DNA from: Geodermatophilus arenarius
GTDB taxonomy: Bacteria; Actinomycetota; Actinomycetes; Mycobacteriales; Geodermatophilaceae
Reading direction: 5' to 3'
Assembly (NCBI RefSeq): GCF_042654585.1
Contig: NZ_JBHSGR010000013.1
Coordinates: 62,001 to 126,000 of the forward strand
Length of the DNA stretch: 64,000 nucleotides
A program made the position numbers and the translations under genes. This document shows, one piece after another, positions 51,021-58,821 of this stretch; positions within the stretch are counted from its first letter, which is position 1, and each line of letters starts with the position of its first letter. The notes under the pieces were generated by a model. The model did not search any database, was not told the DNA's origin, and worked only from the letters and a program-made list of their open reading frames with translations.

Positions 51021-51452
51021 ATGGCGGAGCAGTCCACCCAGTCGATCGTCGTCTCCGCGCCGGCGGCCGAGGTGATGGCCGTGATCGCCGACTTCGAGGC
51101 GTATCCGCAGTGGGTCAAGGCGGCCCGGACCGTCGAGGTGCAGGAGCGCGGGCCCGACGGCCGCGCCCGCCGCGTCCGGTTCGTCATCGACGCGACCGTC
51201 CTCACCGACGAGTACGTCCTCGACTACGCCTGGGACGACGACCGGCAGGTCTCCTGGACCCTGGTCACCAGCAAGATCATGAAGCGGCAGGACGGCTCGT
51301 ACACGCTGCGCGAGACCGGTGGCGGCACCGAGGTGACCTACCGGCTCGCCGTGGACATCGGTGTCCCCATGCTCGGGATGATGAAGCGCCGCGCGGAGAA
51401 GGTCATCCTCGACACCGCGCTCAAGGAGCTCAAGAAGCGCGTCGAGGGCTGA
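51021..51452 (+). CDS. SRPBCC (polyketide cyclase/START-like) family protein
   Basis: A 143-residue helix-grip protein with the opening SIVVSAPAAEVMAVIADFEAYPQWVKAARTVEV typical of the family (Rv2185c-like), a beta-sheet middle and a C-terminal helix (RAEKVILDTALKELKKRV). Members bind hydrophobic ligands; the ligand is unknown here. The ATG at 51021 has TAGCCT at 51008-51013 (7-nt gap, leaderless). It starts the operon with the ATPase and the small Cys protein. Confidence 0.88.
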   Translation: MAEQSTQSIVVSAPAAEVMAVIADFEAYPQWVKAARTVEVQERGPDGRARRVRFVIDATVLTDEYVLDYAWDDDRQVSWTLVTSKIMKRQDGSYTLRETGGGTEVTYRLAVDIGVPMLGMMKRRAEKVILDTALKELKKRVEG

Positions 51453-51456
51453 GCCC

Positions 51457-52677
51457 GTGCGCACGCTGCTCCTCACCGGCCCCGGCGGGGCCGGCACGAC
51501 CACCCTCGCCGCCGCGGCCGCGGTGCGCGCCGCCCGGGACGGGCGCCGGGTGGTGCTGGTGACCCGCCAGCCGGTCCCCGACGGGACGGCGGCGGCGGGC
51601 GTCGAGGTGGTCGTCGCCGAGCCGCAGGCCGGGCTCGAGGCGCTGTGGGCCGAGCGGGTGGCGGGCCCGGCGTCGGCGGTGCCCGACCTCGAGCTGCCGC
51701 CCGCGACCTCGGTGGTGCCGCTGCCCGGCGCCGGCGAGCTCGGCGTCCTCGCCGCGCTCGGCCGGGTGCGGCCGGACACCGACCTCGTCGTCCTCGACGC
51801 CGGGCCCCTGCCCGCCGCCACGGGGCTGGTCGCCCTGCCCGGCGCGCTGCGGTGGTGGCTGCAGCAGGTGCTGACCACCCGCGTGCGGGTGCTCGCCGCC
51901 GTCCGCACCGCCGCCGTCCGCGCCGGCACGGTGCGCCGCGGCGCCGCCGACCTCGCCCTCGACGCGGTGCCCGACCTCGAGGCGCTGCTCGACCGGCTGC
52001 GCCTGACCGACCCCGCCGCCACCGCGGTCTGGCTGGTCGGCCGGCCGCGGCCCTCCGCCGTCGCCGCGCTGCGGACCGCGACCACCGCCCTGGCCGTGCA
52101 CGGACAGCGCCCGGTGGGCGTGCTCGCCCGCCGGCTGCCCGCGGCCGGGCCGGCGGACTGGGCGGTCGCCCGGGCCGCCGAGGAGGAGGCCGCGCTCGCC
52201 GGGCTGGCCGGGATCGCGCCGGTGCGGGACGTCGCCGAGGCCCCGGTCGAGCCGGCCGGCGCCGAGGCGCTCGCCGCGCTGCTGCCCGACCTGCCCGACC
52301 TGCCCGGGCCCGCGGGCGACCCCGCCCCGCCGGTGCCCGCACCGGAGCGCGTGGACGGCGGGTGGCGGCTGACGCTCCCGCTGCCCTTCGCCGAGCGCGC
52401 CGGGGTGCGGCTCACCCGCTGGGACGACGACCTGGTGGTCACCGCCGCCGGCACCCGCCGCTCGCTCCGCCTGGACCCCCTGCTGCGCCGATGCGTGGTC
52501 ACCTCGGGCACCCTGGCCGACCCGGGCACCGCCGCCGCGCGGCTGGAGGTCGGCTTCGCCGCCGACCCGCAGCAGTGGCCGGCCGACCTGCTGGCGGCCG
52601 TCGGGGCGGACGGTGCGGAGGGAGCACCGTCGAGCGGTGCGGCGGACGGCCCGGCGGACGACAGGGGGACACGGTGA
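51457..52677 (+). CDS. ArsA/GET3-like ATPase homologue with non-canonical P-loop
   Basis: A 406-residue protein in the position of Rv2184c. The N-terminus, LLLTGPGGAGTTTLAAAAAVRAARDGRRVVLVT, corresponds to the ArsA P-loop but has no lysine (GPGGAGTTT instead of GKGGVGKT). The C-terminal 90 residues form an ArsA HSP20-like beta domain (WRLTLPLPFAERAGVRLTRWDDDLVVTAAGTRRSL). ATP binding or hydrolysis may be lost or altered; arsenite transport is unlikely. It starts 4 bp after the SRPBCC gene and overlaps the next. Confidence 0.82.
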   Translation: MRTLLLTGPGGAGTTTLAAAAAVRAARDGRRVVLVTRQPVPDGTAAAGVEVVVAEPQAGLEALWAERVAGPASAVPDLELPPATSVVPLPGAGELGVLAALGRVRPDTDLVVLDAGPLPAATGLVALPGALRWWLQQVLTTRVRVLAAVRTAAVRAGTVRRGAADLALDAVPDLEALLDRLRLTDPAATAVWLVGRPRPSAVAALRTATTALAVHGQRPVGVLARRLPAAGPADWAVARAAEEEAALAGLAGIAPVRDVAEAPVEPAGAEALAALLPDLPDLPGPAGDPAPPVPAPERVDGGWRLTLPLPFAERAGVRLTRWDDDLVVTAAGTRRSLRLDPLLRRCVVTSGTLADPGTAAARLEVGFAADPQQWPADLLAAVGADGAEGAPSSGAADGPADDRGTR

Positions 52678-52991
52678 GCGAGGGAGCCGACTGGCTCGAT
52701 CAGGCGCGGCGGCTGGCCGCCGGGCTGGGACAGGCCTGGGTCGAGACCGGCGCCGCCGCGGAGGGGGAGACGCCCGGGCACGAGCCGGGCGGGGACTGCC
52801 GCTGGTGCCCGCTGTGCCGGGCGGCCGCCGTCGCCCGCCGGCCGGACGTCAGCGAGGCGCTCGCCGACCTGCTGACCAGTGCCGCGGGCGCCCTGCGGTC
52901 GGGAGCCGCCCCACCGGCGCCGCCCGCGCCGGAGCCGGCCCCGACGCCGGAGCCGGAGCCGGCGCAGGTCCAGCACATCGAGCTCGGCTGA
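52674..52991 (+). CDS. Small CxxCPxC-motif protein (Rv2183c position)
   Basis: A 105-residue protein with an N-terminal amphipathic helix (DWLDQARRLAAGLGQAWVE), the cysteine motif CRWCPLCRAA near the middle and a Pro/Glu-rich tail ending HIELG. The Cys motif suggests metal binding. The GTG overlaps the ATPase stop (GTGA), and the ROK gene starts directly after its stop, so translation is coupled. The function is unknown. Confidence 0.78.
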   Translation: MSEGADWLDQARRLAAGLGQAWVETGAAAEGETPGHEPGGDCRWCPLCRAAAVARRPDVSEALADLLTSAAGALRSGAAPPAPPAPEPAPTPEPEPAQVQHIELG

Positions 52992-53984
52992 GTGGCCGGC
53001 GACCGCACCGGTCCCGCCGCCCTGCCCGCGCTCGGCGTCGACGTCGGCGGGACCAAGGTGGCCGGCGGCGTCGTCGCGCCGGACGGGACGGTGCTGGACA
53101 CCGCCCGCCGCTCGACGCCGACCGCGTCGGTGACCGAGACCGAGGCCGCGATCGCCGGGGTGGTCGAGGAGCTCGCCGTCCGGCACGGCGGCCCGCTGGC
53201 GGCGGTCGGCGTCGGCGCGGCCGGCTGGTTCGACCGCACCGGCGACGTCGTGCTGTTCAGCCCGCACCTGGCCTGGCGGCACACCGCCCTGCGCCGCGAC
53301 CTCGCCGCCCGCCTGCAGCGGCCGCTGTGGGTGGGCAACGACGCCGACGCCGCCGCGTGGGCCGAGTACCGCTTCGGCGCCGCGCGGGGGGCCGAGCTGG
53401 CCCTGTGCATCACCCTCGGCACCGGCATCGGCGGCGGGATCGTCGCCGGCGGCCGGCTGCAGCGCGGCGCGCACGGGGTGGCGGGGGAGTGGGGGCACAT
53501 GCGGGTGGTCCCCGACGGGCGGCTGTGCGCCTGCGGCAACCGCGGCTGCTGGGAGCAGTACGCCAGCGGCAGCGCCCTGGCGACCACCGCCCGCGAGGTG
53601 GCCACCCGCTCGCCGGCCGCGGCGGCCCGGCTGCTCGACCGCGTCGACGGCGACCCGGCGCAGCTGAGCGGCGAGGACGTGGCCCGCGCCGCGGCCGACG
53701 GCGACCCGGTGGCGCTCAGCCTGGTGAGCGACGTCGGGGAGTGGCTCGGCCAGGGCATCGCCGACCTGGCCAGCGTCCTCGACCCGGACGTCGTCGTCAT
53801 CGGCGGCGGGGTGAGCGTGCTCGGCGACATGGTGCTCGACCCGGCGCGCGAGCGGCTCGGGCGCGCGCTGCCCGGACGCGGCTTCCGGCCCGGCCCGCGG
53901 GTGGTCGCCGCGGCGCTCGGCGCCTCGGCCGGCCTGGTCGGCGCGGCGGACCTCGCTCGCGCGGCGGTCTGCGCCGGGCTCTAG
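52992..53984 (+). CDS. ROK family glucokinase-like sugar kinase
   Basis: A 330-residue sugar kinase/regulator-family protein. ATP motif 1 is GVDVGGTKVAGGVV, the sugar-binding region is GNDADAAAWAEYRFG, ATP motif 2 is ITLGTGIGGGIVAGG, and the zinc-binding ROK signature is CACGNRGCWEQYASG. There is no DNA-binding domain, so it is an enzyme, most likely glucokinase. The GTG follows the previous stop without a gap. Its TAG stop overlaps the convergent gene's stop as CTAG. Confidence 0.88.
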   Translation: MAGDRTGPAALPALGVDVGGTKVAGGVVAPDGTVLDTARRSTPTASVTETEAAIAGVVEELAVRHGGPLAAVGVGAAGWFDRTGDVVLFSPHLAWRHTALRRDLAARLQRPLWVGNDADAAAWAEYRFGAARGAELALCITLGTGIGGGIVAGGRLQRGAHGVAGEWGHMRVVPDGRLCACGNRGCWEQYASGSALATTAREVATRSPAAAARLLDRVDGDPAQLSGEDVARAAADGDPVALSLVSDVGEWLGQGIADLASVLDPDVVVIGGGVSVLGDMVLDPARERLGRALPGRGFRPGPRVVAAALGASAGLVGAADLARAAVCAGL

Positions 53985-54688
53985 ACGACGGCCCCGTCGT
54001 CGCCGTCGTCGTCGCGGTCGCGCATCCGGGACAGCGCCAGGGCGGCGCTGCCGACCAGGGCCGCCACGCCGAGCACCAGGCCGGTCTCGGTCCTCAGGCC
54101 CAGCACGCCCGGCGCGCCGACCAGCACCACGCCGGCCGCGGCGAGCAGCACCGCGTAGAGGGTCGACGGCGAGGGCATCGGCACCGGCGGGGCCGGCGGG
54201 GGCTCGTAGTGCTCCTCGGCGAGCGGGTCGTCCTCGTCGTCGTCGGCCGGCGGCGCGGCGGGCCGGACGACGGCGGGCTCCGCGGGGTCGGCGTCCTCGA
54301 CGACGGTGCGCCCGTGCTCGGCCTCGTAGGCGGCGACGATGCGCGCCCACTCGGCGTCCTCGTCGAGGTCGCGCCGCAGCGGGCGCCGCTCGGCCGCGGG
54401 ACCGCCGGCGGGGGCGTGGTCGTCGGCGTGCCGCTCGACCAGGGACCGGCCCTCGCCCAGGCGGGTGCGGTCGACGAACAGCCGGTCGGCCGGCGGGCTG
54501 GGGAGGAAGACGGTGCGGGTGTAGGGCCCGACGTCGGCGGCCGGCTCCAGGTAGGCGGCGATGCCGGCGTCGCGCAGCACGTCGAGCAGGTGCTCGCCCA
54601 CGCGCGGGTCGACGTCGCGCAGCGGCGCCCAGAGCGCGGCGTCCAGGCCGTTGTCGCGGCGGCCCCGCCCGCGCCGCGGCCCCGTCAC
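53981..54688 (-). CDS. Hypothetical protein with C-terminal membrane segments
   Basis: A 235-residue protein. The N-terminal 120 residues look like a small soluble domain (WAPLRDVDPRVGEHLLDVLRDAGIAAYLEPAADVGPYTRTVFLPS; AEWARIVAAYEAEHG), followed by an acidic Pro/Asp/Glu linker (ADDDEDDPLAEEHYEPPP), two hydrophobic helices (TLYAVLLAAAGVVLVGAPGVLGL and GLVLGVAALVGSAALALSRM) and an acidic end. No family is recognised. The GTG start at 54688 is not strongly supported by a ribosome site. Confidence 0.7.
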   Translation of the reverse strand: MTGPRRGRGRRDNGLDAALWAPLRDVDPRVGEHLLDVLRDAGIAAYLEPAADVGPYTRTVFLPSPPADRLFVDRTRLGEGRSLVERHADDHAPAGGPAAERRPLRRDLDEDAEWARIVAAYEAEHGRTVVEDADPAEPAVVRPAAPPADDDEDDPLAEEHYEPPPAPPVPMPSPSTLYAVLLAAAGVVLVGAPGVLGLRTETGLVLGVAALVGSAALALSRMRDRDDDGDDGAVV

Positions 54689-54831
54689 GCCGCGGCTCCC
54701 CGGGGGAGCGGCCGGTCAGCAGCCACGGTGGTCCTCCTCCGGGGTCGGGCGCGGGTGCGGCCGGGACGACGCGCGGAGCCGATTGTCGCCGGGGCACCCG
54801 GATCCCTAGTCTGGCAGTTCGACAGGGAGGC

Positions 54832-55593
54832 GTGTTGTTCTACTGGTTCCTCAAGTTCGTGGCCATCGGGCCGGTCGTGAAGCTCGTGTTCCGCCCGCGG
54901 GCCGAGGGGCGCGAGCACGTCCCGGCCGACGGCGCCGCGATCCTGGCCAGCAACCACCTCTCGGCCTCGGACTGGATCTTCATGCCGCTGTCGCTGCGGC
55001 GCCGGGTCACCTTCCTGGCCAAGCAGGAGTACTTCACCGGCACCGGCGTCAAGGGGTGGCTGCAGCGGGCCTTCTTCTCCGGCGCGGGGCAGGTGCCCAT
55101 CGACCGCTCCAGCGCCACGGCCGCCGAGGACGCGATCCGCACCGGCCTCCGGATGCTGCGGGAGGGCCGGCTGCTGGGCATCTACCCCGAGGGCACCCGC
55201 TCGCCCGACGGCCGCCTGTACCGCGGCAAGGTCGGCGTGGCGCGGATGGCGCTGGAGACCGGCGTGCCGGTCGTCCCGGTGGCGATGGTCTACCGGCCGC
55301 GGCGGATGCCGTTCGGCAGGAAGCTGGTCCGCGTGTGCGTGCGCTTCGGCGAGCCGCTGGACTTCTCCCGCTACGAGGGCCTGGCCGGCGACCGCTTCGT
55401 CGAGCGGTCCATCACCGACGAGATCATGTACGAGATCATGACGATGTCGGGCCAGGAGTACGTCGACGTCTACGGCGCCACCGTCAAGAAGTCGATGCAG
55501 GCCACCGGCGCCAGCGCCTCCGACGTCGTCGGGCGGCTGCAGCCGCCGGCCGGCGAGGCCGGCGACCGGGCGCCGGACACCCTCGCCGGCTGA
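54832..55593 (+). CDS. 1-acyl-sn-glycerol-3-phosphate acyltransferase family protein
   Basis: A 253-residue PlsC-type acyltransferase (Rv2182c-like) for phospholipid synthesis. The catalytic HX4D motif is NHLSASDW, the acceptor-binding motif is GIYPEGTRSPDGRLYRGKVG, and VPVVPVAMV follows. The start is GTG at 54832 or TTG at 54835: GGGAGG (54825-54830) is only 1 nt from the GTG and 4 nt from the TTG, so the TTG may be used in practice. A TAGTCT -10 box lies about 25 nt upstream. Its stop codon begins a dispersed repeat. Confidence 0.93.
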   Translation: MLFYWFLKFVAIGPVVKLVFRPRAEGREHVPADGAAILASNHLSASDWIFMPLSLRRRVTFLAKQEYFTGTGVKGWLQRAFFSGAGQVPIDRSSATAAEDAIRTGLRMLREGRLLGIYPEGTRSPDGRLYRGKVGVARMALETGVPVVPVAMVYRPRRMPFGRKLVRVCVRFGEPLDFSRYEGLAGDRFVERSITDEIMYEIMTMSGQEYVDVYGATVKKSMQATGASASDVVGRLQPPAGEAGDRAPDTLAG

Positions 55594-55655
55594 AGGACCC
55601 CGCACGCCTCGCAGGCGCAGGCGGAGGGCCCGAGGGGTGGCCGTCCCAGCAGGTC
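55591..55655 (+). repeat. Dispersed inverted-repeat element, copy 6 (degenerate)
   Basis: Starts TGAAGGACCCCGCACGCCTC at the acyltransferase stop and ends GTGGCCGTCCCAGCAGGTC next to the TetR stop. It is shorter and more diverged than the others, but both ends and the ACGCCTCGC block are kept. It fills the convergent gap exactly. Confidence 0.65.
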
Positions 55656-56229
55656 ACCTCCGGAGCAGTCGCTCCAGCAGGTCGGTGAGCAGGGCCAGCA
55701 GCTCCTCGCGGCTGGTCGCGGGCTCGCGCACCCACTGGTGCACGAGGTCCTCGGTGAAGGCGAACCACGAGCGCACCAGCTGCCGGCGCAGCGGGTCCTC
55801 GAGCCCGCCGAGCGCGCCGATGCCGAGGTCGACCAGCGCCTCGCGGGTCTCCTCGTAGACCTCGGCCACCCACGGGTCGCCGCCGGCCGCGCCGCGGACG
55901 AACGCCAGGTGCGACTCCCGGTAGGTCTCCACCCAGCCGACGTAGCGGTCGAGCATCCACGCCGGGCGCTCCGCGGCCGGCAGGTCCGCCGGCGGGCTGA
56001 GGTGGGCGCGCAGCAGGTCGGCCGCCGCGCGCGTCACGGCCTGGTAGTACTCCCGCTTGGACGGGAAGTAGTGGAACAGCAGGCTGCGGCTGATGCCGGC
56101 CCGCCGGGCCACCTCGTCGATGGTCAGCTCCTGCACCGGCGTGGTGGGCAGCAGCTGCAGGCCGATGCCGACCAGCTGCTCCCGCCGGTCGGCGGCCGAC
56201 CGGCGGGAGCGCGCGGGGGGAGACGACAC
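55654..56229 (-). CDS. TetR family transcriptional regulator
   Basis: A 191-residue repressor. The helix-turn-helix is in LTIDEVARRAGISRSLLFHYFPSKREYYQAV (about residues 34-64); the C-terminal domain is the ligand-binding/dimer part. The GTG at 56229 is the most plausible start, 11 bp after the hydrolase stop. It is the last gene of a BVMO-hydrolase-TetR operon. The palindromes at 58744-58793 in front of the operon are the natural candidates for its operator. Confidence 0.88.
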   Translation of the reverse strand: MSSPPARSRRSAADRREQLVGIGLQLLPTTPVQELTIDEVARRAGISRSLLFHYFPSKREYYQAVTRAAADLLRAHLSPPADLPAAERPAWMLDRYVGWVETYRESHLAFVRGAAGGDPWVAEVYEETREALVDLGIGALGGLEDPLRRQLVRSWFAFTEDLVHQWVREPATSREELLALLTDLLERLLRR

Positions 56230-56240
56230 CGGCGCCCGGC

Positions 56241-57185
56241 TCAGGCGGCGGCCCGGGACGCCGCGGCGTCGGTGAGCAGCCGCGCGATCGACGCGGTCAC
56301 CAGCGACGGCCGCTCGTTCGGGAGCATGTGCCCGGTCCGCGGGACCACCTGCACGTGCGCGCCGGGCAGGGCCTCGGCGAGCCGGCGGGTGTGGCGCACG
56401 GGGGTCAGCTTGTCGGAGTCGCCGACCAGCACCTCGACCGGCACGCGGGTCAGCGCGGCGAGCTCGGCGTGCTCGTCGTGCTCGAGCAGCGCGGGCAGGA
56501 ACGCGGTGAACGCCCGCACGGTGGTCGCGTGCACGATCTCCGCCCCCGCGCGCACCATCGCGTCGGTGGCGTCGGCGCCGTAGAGCAGGTCGCGCACGAC
56601 CGCCCGGTGCCGCGGGTGCTCCGGCGGCACCAGCCGGCGCAGCCGCTCGACGACGCGGGCGCCGGCCAGCGCCGCCAGCGCCAGCGCGCCGGGGGTGAGC
56701 CGCTGCCGGACCCGCTCGGCGCGGGTGCGCGGCGGCCGCTGCAGGTCCCCGGCCGACGTCGACACGAGCGCGACGCCGAGCACCCGGTCGCCGAACAGCT
56801 CGGGCCGGGCCGCGGCCAGGCACATGACCGTCATCCCGCCCATCGAGTGCCCGGCCAGCACCACCGGGCCGGACGGCGCCAGCTGGTCGAGCACCGCGGC
56901 GAGGTCGGCGCCCAGCCGGTCGACCGAGACGTCCGCGGTGCCCCAGCCGGAGCGGCCGTGTCCGCGCTGGTCGTAGCGGACCAGGCGCAGCCGGCCGTCG
57001 GCGACCTGCGGGGTGAGCAGCGCGGCGACGTCGTCCCAGGCGGCCTGCGCCAGCGTCCAGCCGTGCACGAGGACCAGGGTGACCGGGGCGTCGTCGGGAC
57101 CCTCGACGGTGGCGTGCAGCAGGGCGCCATCGGGGGTGGCGACGGCGGCGGTGCGGCGCAGGCGCGGGGGAGCGGTCGTGCTCAC
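56241..57185 (-). CDS. Alpha/beta hydrolase
   Basis: A 314-residue hydrolase. The sequence shows VTLVLVHGWTLAQAAWDDV (oxyanion HGW), YDQRGHGRSGW, the nucleophile elbow LAGHSMGGMT (Ser about residue 115), the acid in VEVLVGDSDKLTPV and the His in PRTGHMLPNERP. All catalytic elements are present. Its partner, the Baeyer-Villiger-type monooxygenase (GTGA overlap), would produce esters that this enzyme could cleave, as in lipR of the mymA operon. The substrate is unknown. Confidence 0.88.
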   Translation of the reverse strand: MSTTAPPRLRRTAAVATPDGALLHATVEGPDDAPVTLVLVHGWTLAQAAWDDVAALLTPQVADGRLRLVRYDQRGHGRSGWGTADVSVDRLGADLAAVLDQLAPSGPVVLAGHSMGGMTVMCLAAARPELFGDRVLGVALVSTSAGDLQRPPRTRAERVRQRLTPGALALAALAGARVVERLRRLVPPEHPRHRAVVRDLLYGADATDAMVRAGAEIVHATTVRAFTAFLPALLEHDEHAELAALTRVPVEVLVGDSDKLTPVRHTRRLAEALPGAHVQVVPRTGHMLPNERPSLVTASIARLLTDAAASRAAA

Positions 57186-58714
57186 GCGGCCACCTCCGGG
57201 GTGCGGGCGGGCACGCCGGCGGGGGTGGCGACGTAGTTCTCCCGGTCCAGCCGCCGGGTCAGCCTCCGGAAGCGGAAGGTGAAGTCCGGCCAGAGCGTGG
57301 TGTTGTGGCCGTGCCGGTCGAGGTACCAGCTGCCGCAGCCGCCGGCCAGCCACACCGTGCCGCGGGACCGGCGGGCGACGAGCTCGCGGTAGGCCTCCTG
57401 CGCCTCCGGGGTGGTCTCGAGGGTGTCCAGGCCCTCGGCGGCCATGGTGCGCAGCGCGTCGTCGACGTAGGCCACCTGCGACTCGATCATGTAGACCATC
57501 GACGTGTGGCCGACGCCGACGTTCGGCCCCACCAGCAGGAACAGGTTGGGGAAGCCGGCGACGGTGCTGCCCCGGTTGGTGACCATGCCTCCGTCCCACA
57601 CCTGCGCGAGGGTGCGGCCGTCGCGGCCGGTGATCCGCCGGGCGATCGGCAGGTCGGTGACGGAGAAGCCGGTGGCCAGCACGATCGTGTCGGTGGGCCG
57701 CTCGACGCCGTCGACGGTGACGACCGAGTGCGGCCGGACCTCGGCGATGCCCGCGGTGACCAGCTCGACGCCCGGTGCCGACACCGCCGGGTAGTAGTCG
57801 TTGCTGATCAGGATCCGCTTGCAGCCGATGGTGTAGTCCGGCGTCAGCGCCTCGCGCAGCCGCGGGTCCCGGACCTGCCGCTCCAGGTGCGCCTTCGCCA
57901 CCCGACCCACGGGCGTCAGGAACCGCCGGTGCTTGGCCAGGCCGAGGACGAGGAACTCGCGGGCCAGGTACAGCACCGCGCGGACCAGCCGCTGGAAGCC
58001 GGGGACCAGCCGGTACAGCCGCTGTACCCACGGGGACACCGGGTGGTCGGTGCGCGGCACGATCCACGGGGGCGTGCGCTGGTAGACGGCGAGGCTGCCG
58101 ACGCGCGGCTGGATCGCGGGGACGATCTGGACGGCCGAGGCGCCGGTGCCGACGACGGCGACCCGCTCGCCGGTGAGGTCGTGGTCGTCGTCCCAGCGCG
58201 CCGAGTGCACGACGGTGCCCCGGAAGGAGTGCAGCCCCGGGATGTCGGGCCGGTGCGGGTCGGCCAGCGCACCGGCGGCGGAGACGAGCACCCGGGCGCG
58301 GAACCGGCCGGCCGTCGTCTCGACGTCCCAGCGGCGGTCGGCGTCGTCCCAGCGGGCGGCGGTGACCTCGGCGCCGAAGACGCAGTGCCGCCGGACGTCG
58401 AACCGGTCGGCGGTGGCCTGCAGGTAGGCCTGGATCTCCGGCTGCTCGGAGTAGGAGCGCGGCCAGTCCGGGTTGGGCGCGAAGGAGAAGGAGTAGAGGT
58501 TGGACTGCACGTCGCAGGCGGCGCCGGGGTAGTGGTTGTCGCGCCAGGTGCCGCCGACGTCGTGCGCCCGCTCGAGCAGCACGAAGTCGGTCTCGCCGCG
58601 CTGCCGCAGCCGGATCGCCATGCCCAGGCCCGCGAACCCGGAGCCGATGATCGCCACCCCGACCTCCCGGGTGTCCTCCGCGCCCGGGGCGGGCCTGTCC
58701 AGCGTGCTGGTCAC
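57182..58714 (-). CDS. Baeyer-Villiger-type flavin monooxygenase
   Basis: A 510-residue FAD/NADPH monooxygenase. It has two Rossmann motifs (IIGSGFAGLGMAIRL at about residue 22 and VVGTGASAVQIVPA at about 187) and the family fingerprint FxGxxxHxxxW as FRGTVVHSARW (164-174). GGTWRDNHYPGAACD is also typical. It resembles the MymA/EthA group. The GTG at 58714 follows AGGAGGAG. It is first in the operon with the hydrolase and TetR, and divergent from the SDR gene. Confidence 0.92.
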   Translation of the reverse strand: MTSTLDRPAPGAEDTREVGVAIIGSGFAGLGMAIRLRQRGETDFVLLERAHDVGGTWRDNHYPGAACDVQSNLYSFSFAPNPDWPRSYSEQPEIQAYLQATADRFDVRRHCVFGAEVTAARWDDADRRWDVETTAGRFRARVLVSAAGALADPHRPDIPGLHSFRGTVVHSARWDDDHDLTGERVAVVGTGASAVQIVPAIQPRVGSLAVYQRTPPWIVPRTDHPVSPWVQRLYRLVPGFQRLVRAVLYLAREFLVLGLAKHRRFLTPVGRVAKAHLERQVRDPRLREALTPDYTIGCKRILISNDYYPAVSAPGVELVTAGIAEVRPHSVVTVDGVERPTDTIVLATGFSVTDLPIARRITGRDGRTLAQVWDGGMVTNRGSTVAGFPNLFLLVGPNVGVGHTSMVYMIESQVAYVDDALRTMAAEGLDTLETTPEAQEAYRELVARRSRGTVWLAGGCGSWYLDRHGHNTTLWPDFTFRFRRLTRRLDRENYVATPAGVPARTPEVAA

Positions 58715-58743
58715 CGGGTGCTCCTCCTGCGACGACGTCCGGC

Positions 58744-58793
58744 TTGCTGAGCAACGGTCGACAAGCTACAACCCTCGTTGAGCAGTGCTCAAC
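58744..58793. promoter_or_regulatory. Palindromic operators in the BVMO-SDR divergent promoter
   Basis: Two related palindromes share the core TTG...CAA with TGCTC/GAGCA: TTGCTGAGCAA (58744-58754) and GTTGAGCAGTGCTCAAC (58777-58793), the latter a perfect 8+1+8. On the minus strand TTGAGC (58787-58792) and TAGCTT (58763-58768) with an 18-bp spacer form a plausible promoter for the BVMO operon, so the operators overlap its -35 box and transcription start. The likely binder is the TetR protein at 55654. Confidence 0.75.
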
Positions 58794-58821
58794 ACGAGCG
58801 GCCGAGACCCAGGGAGCACCG

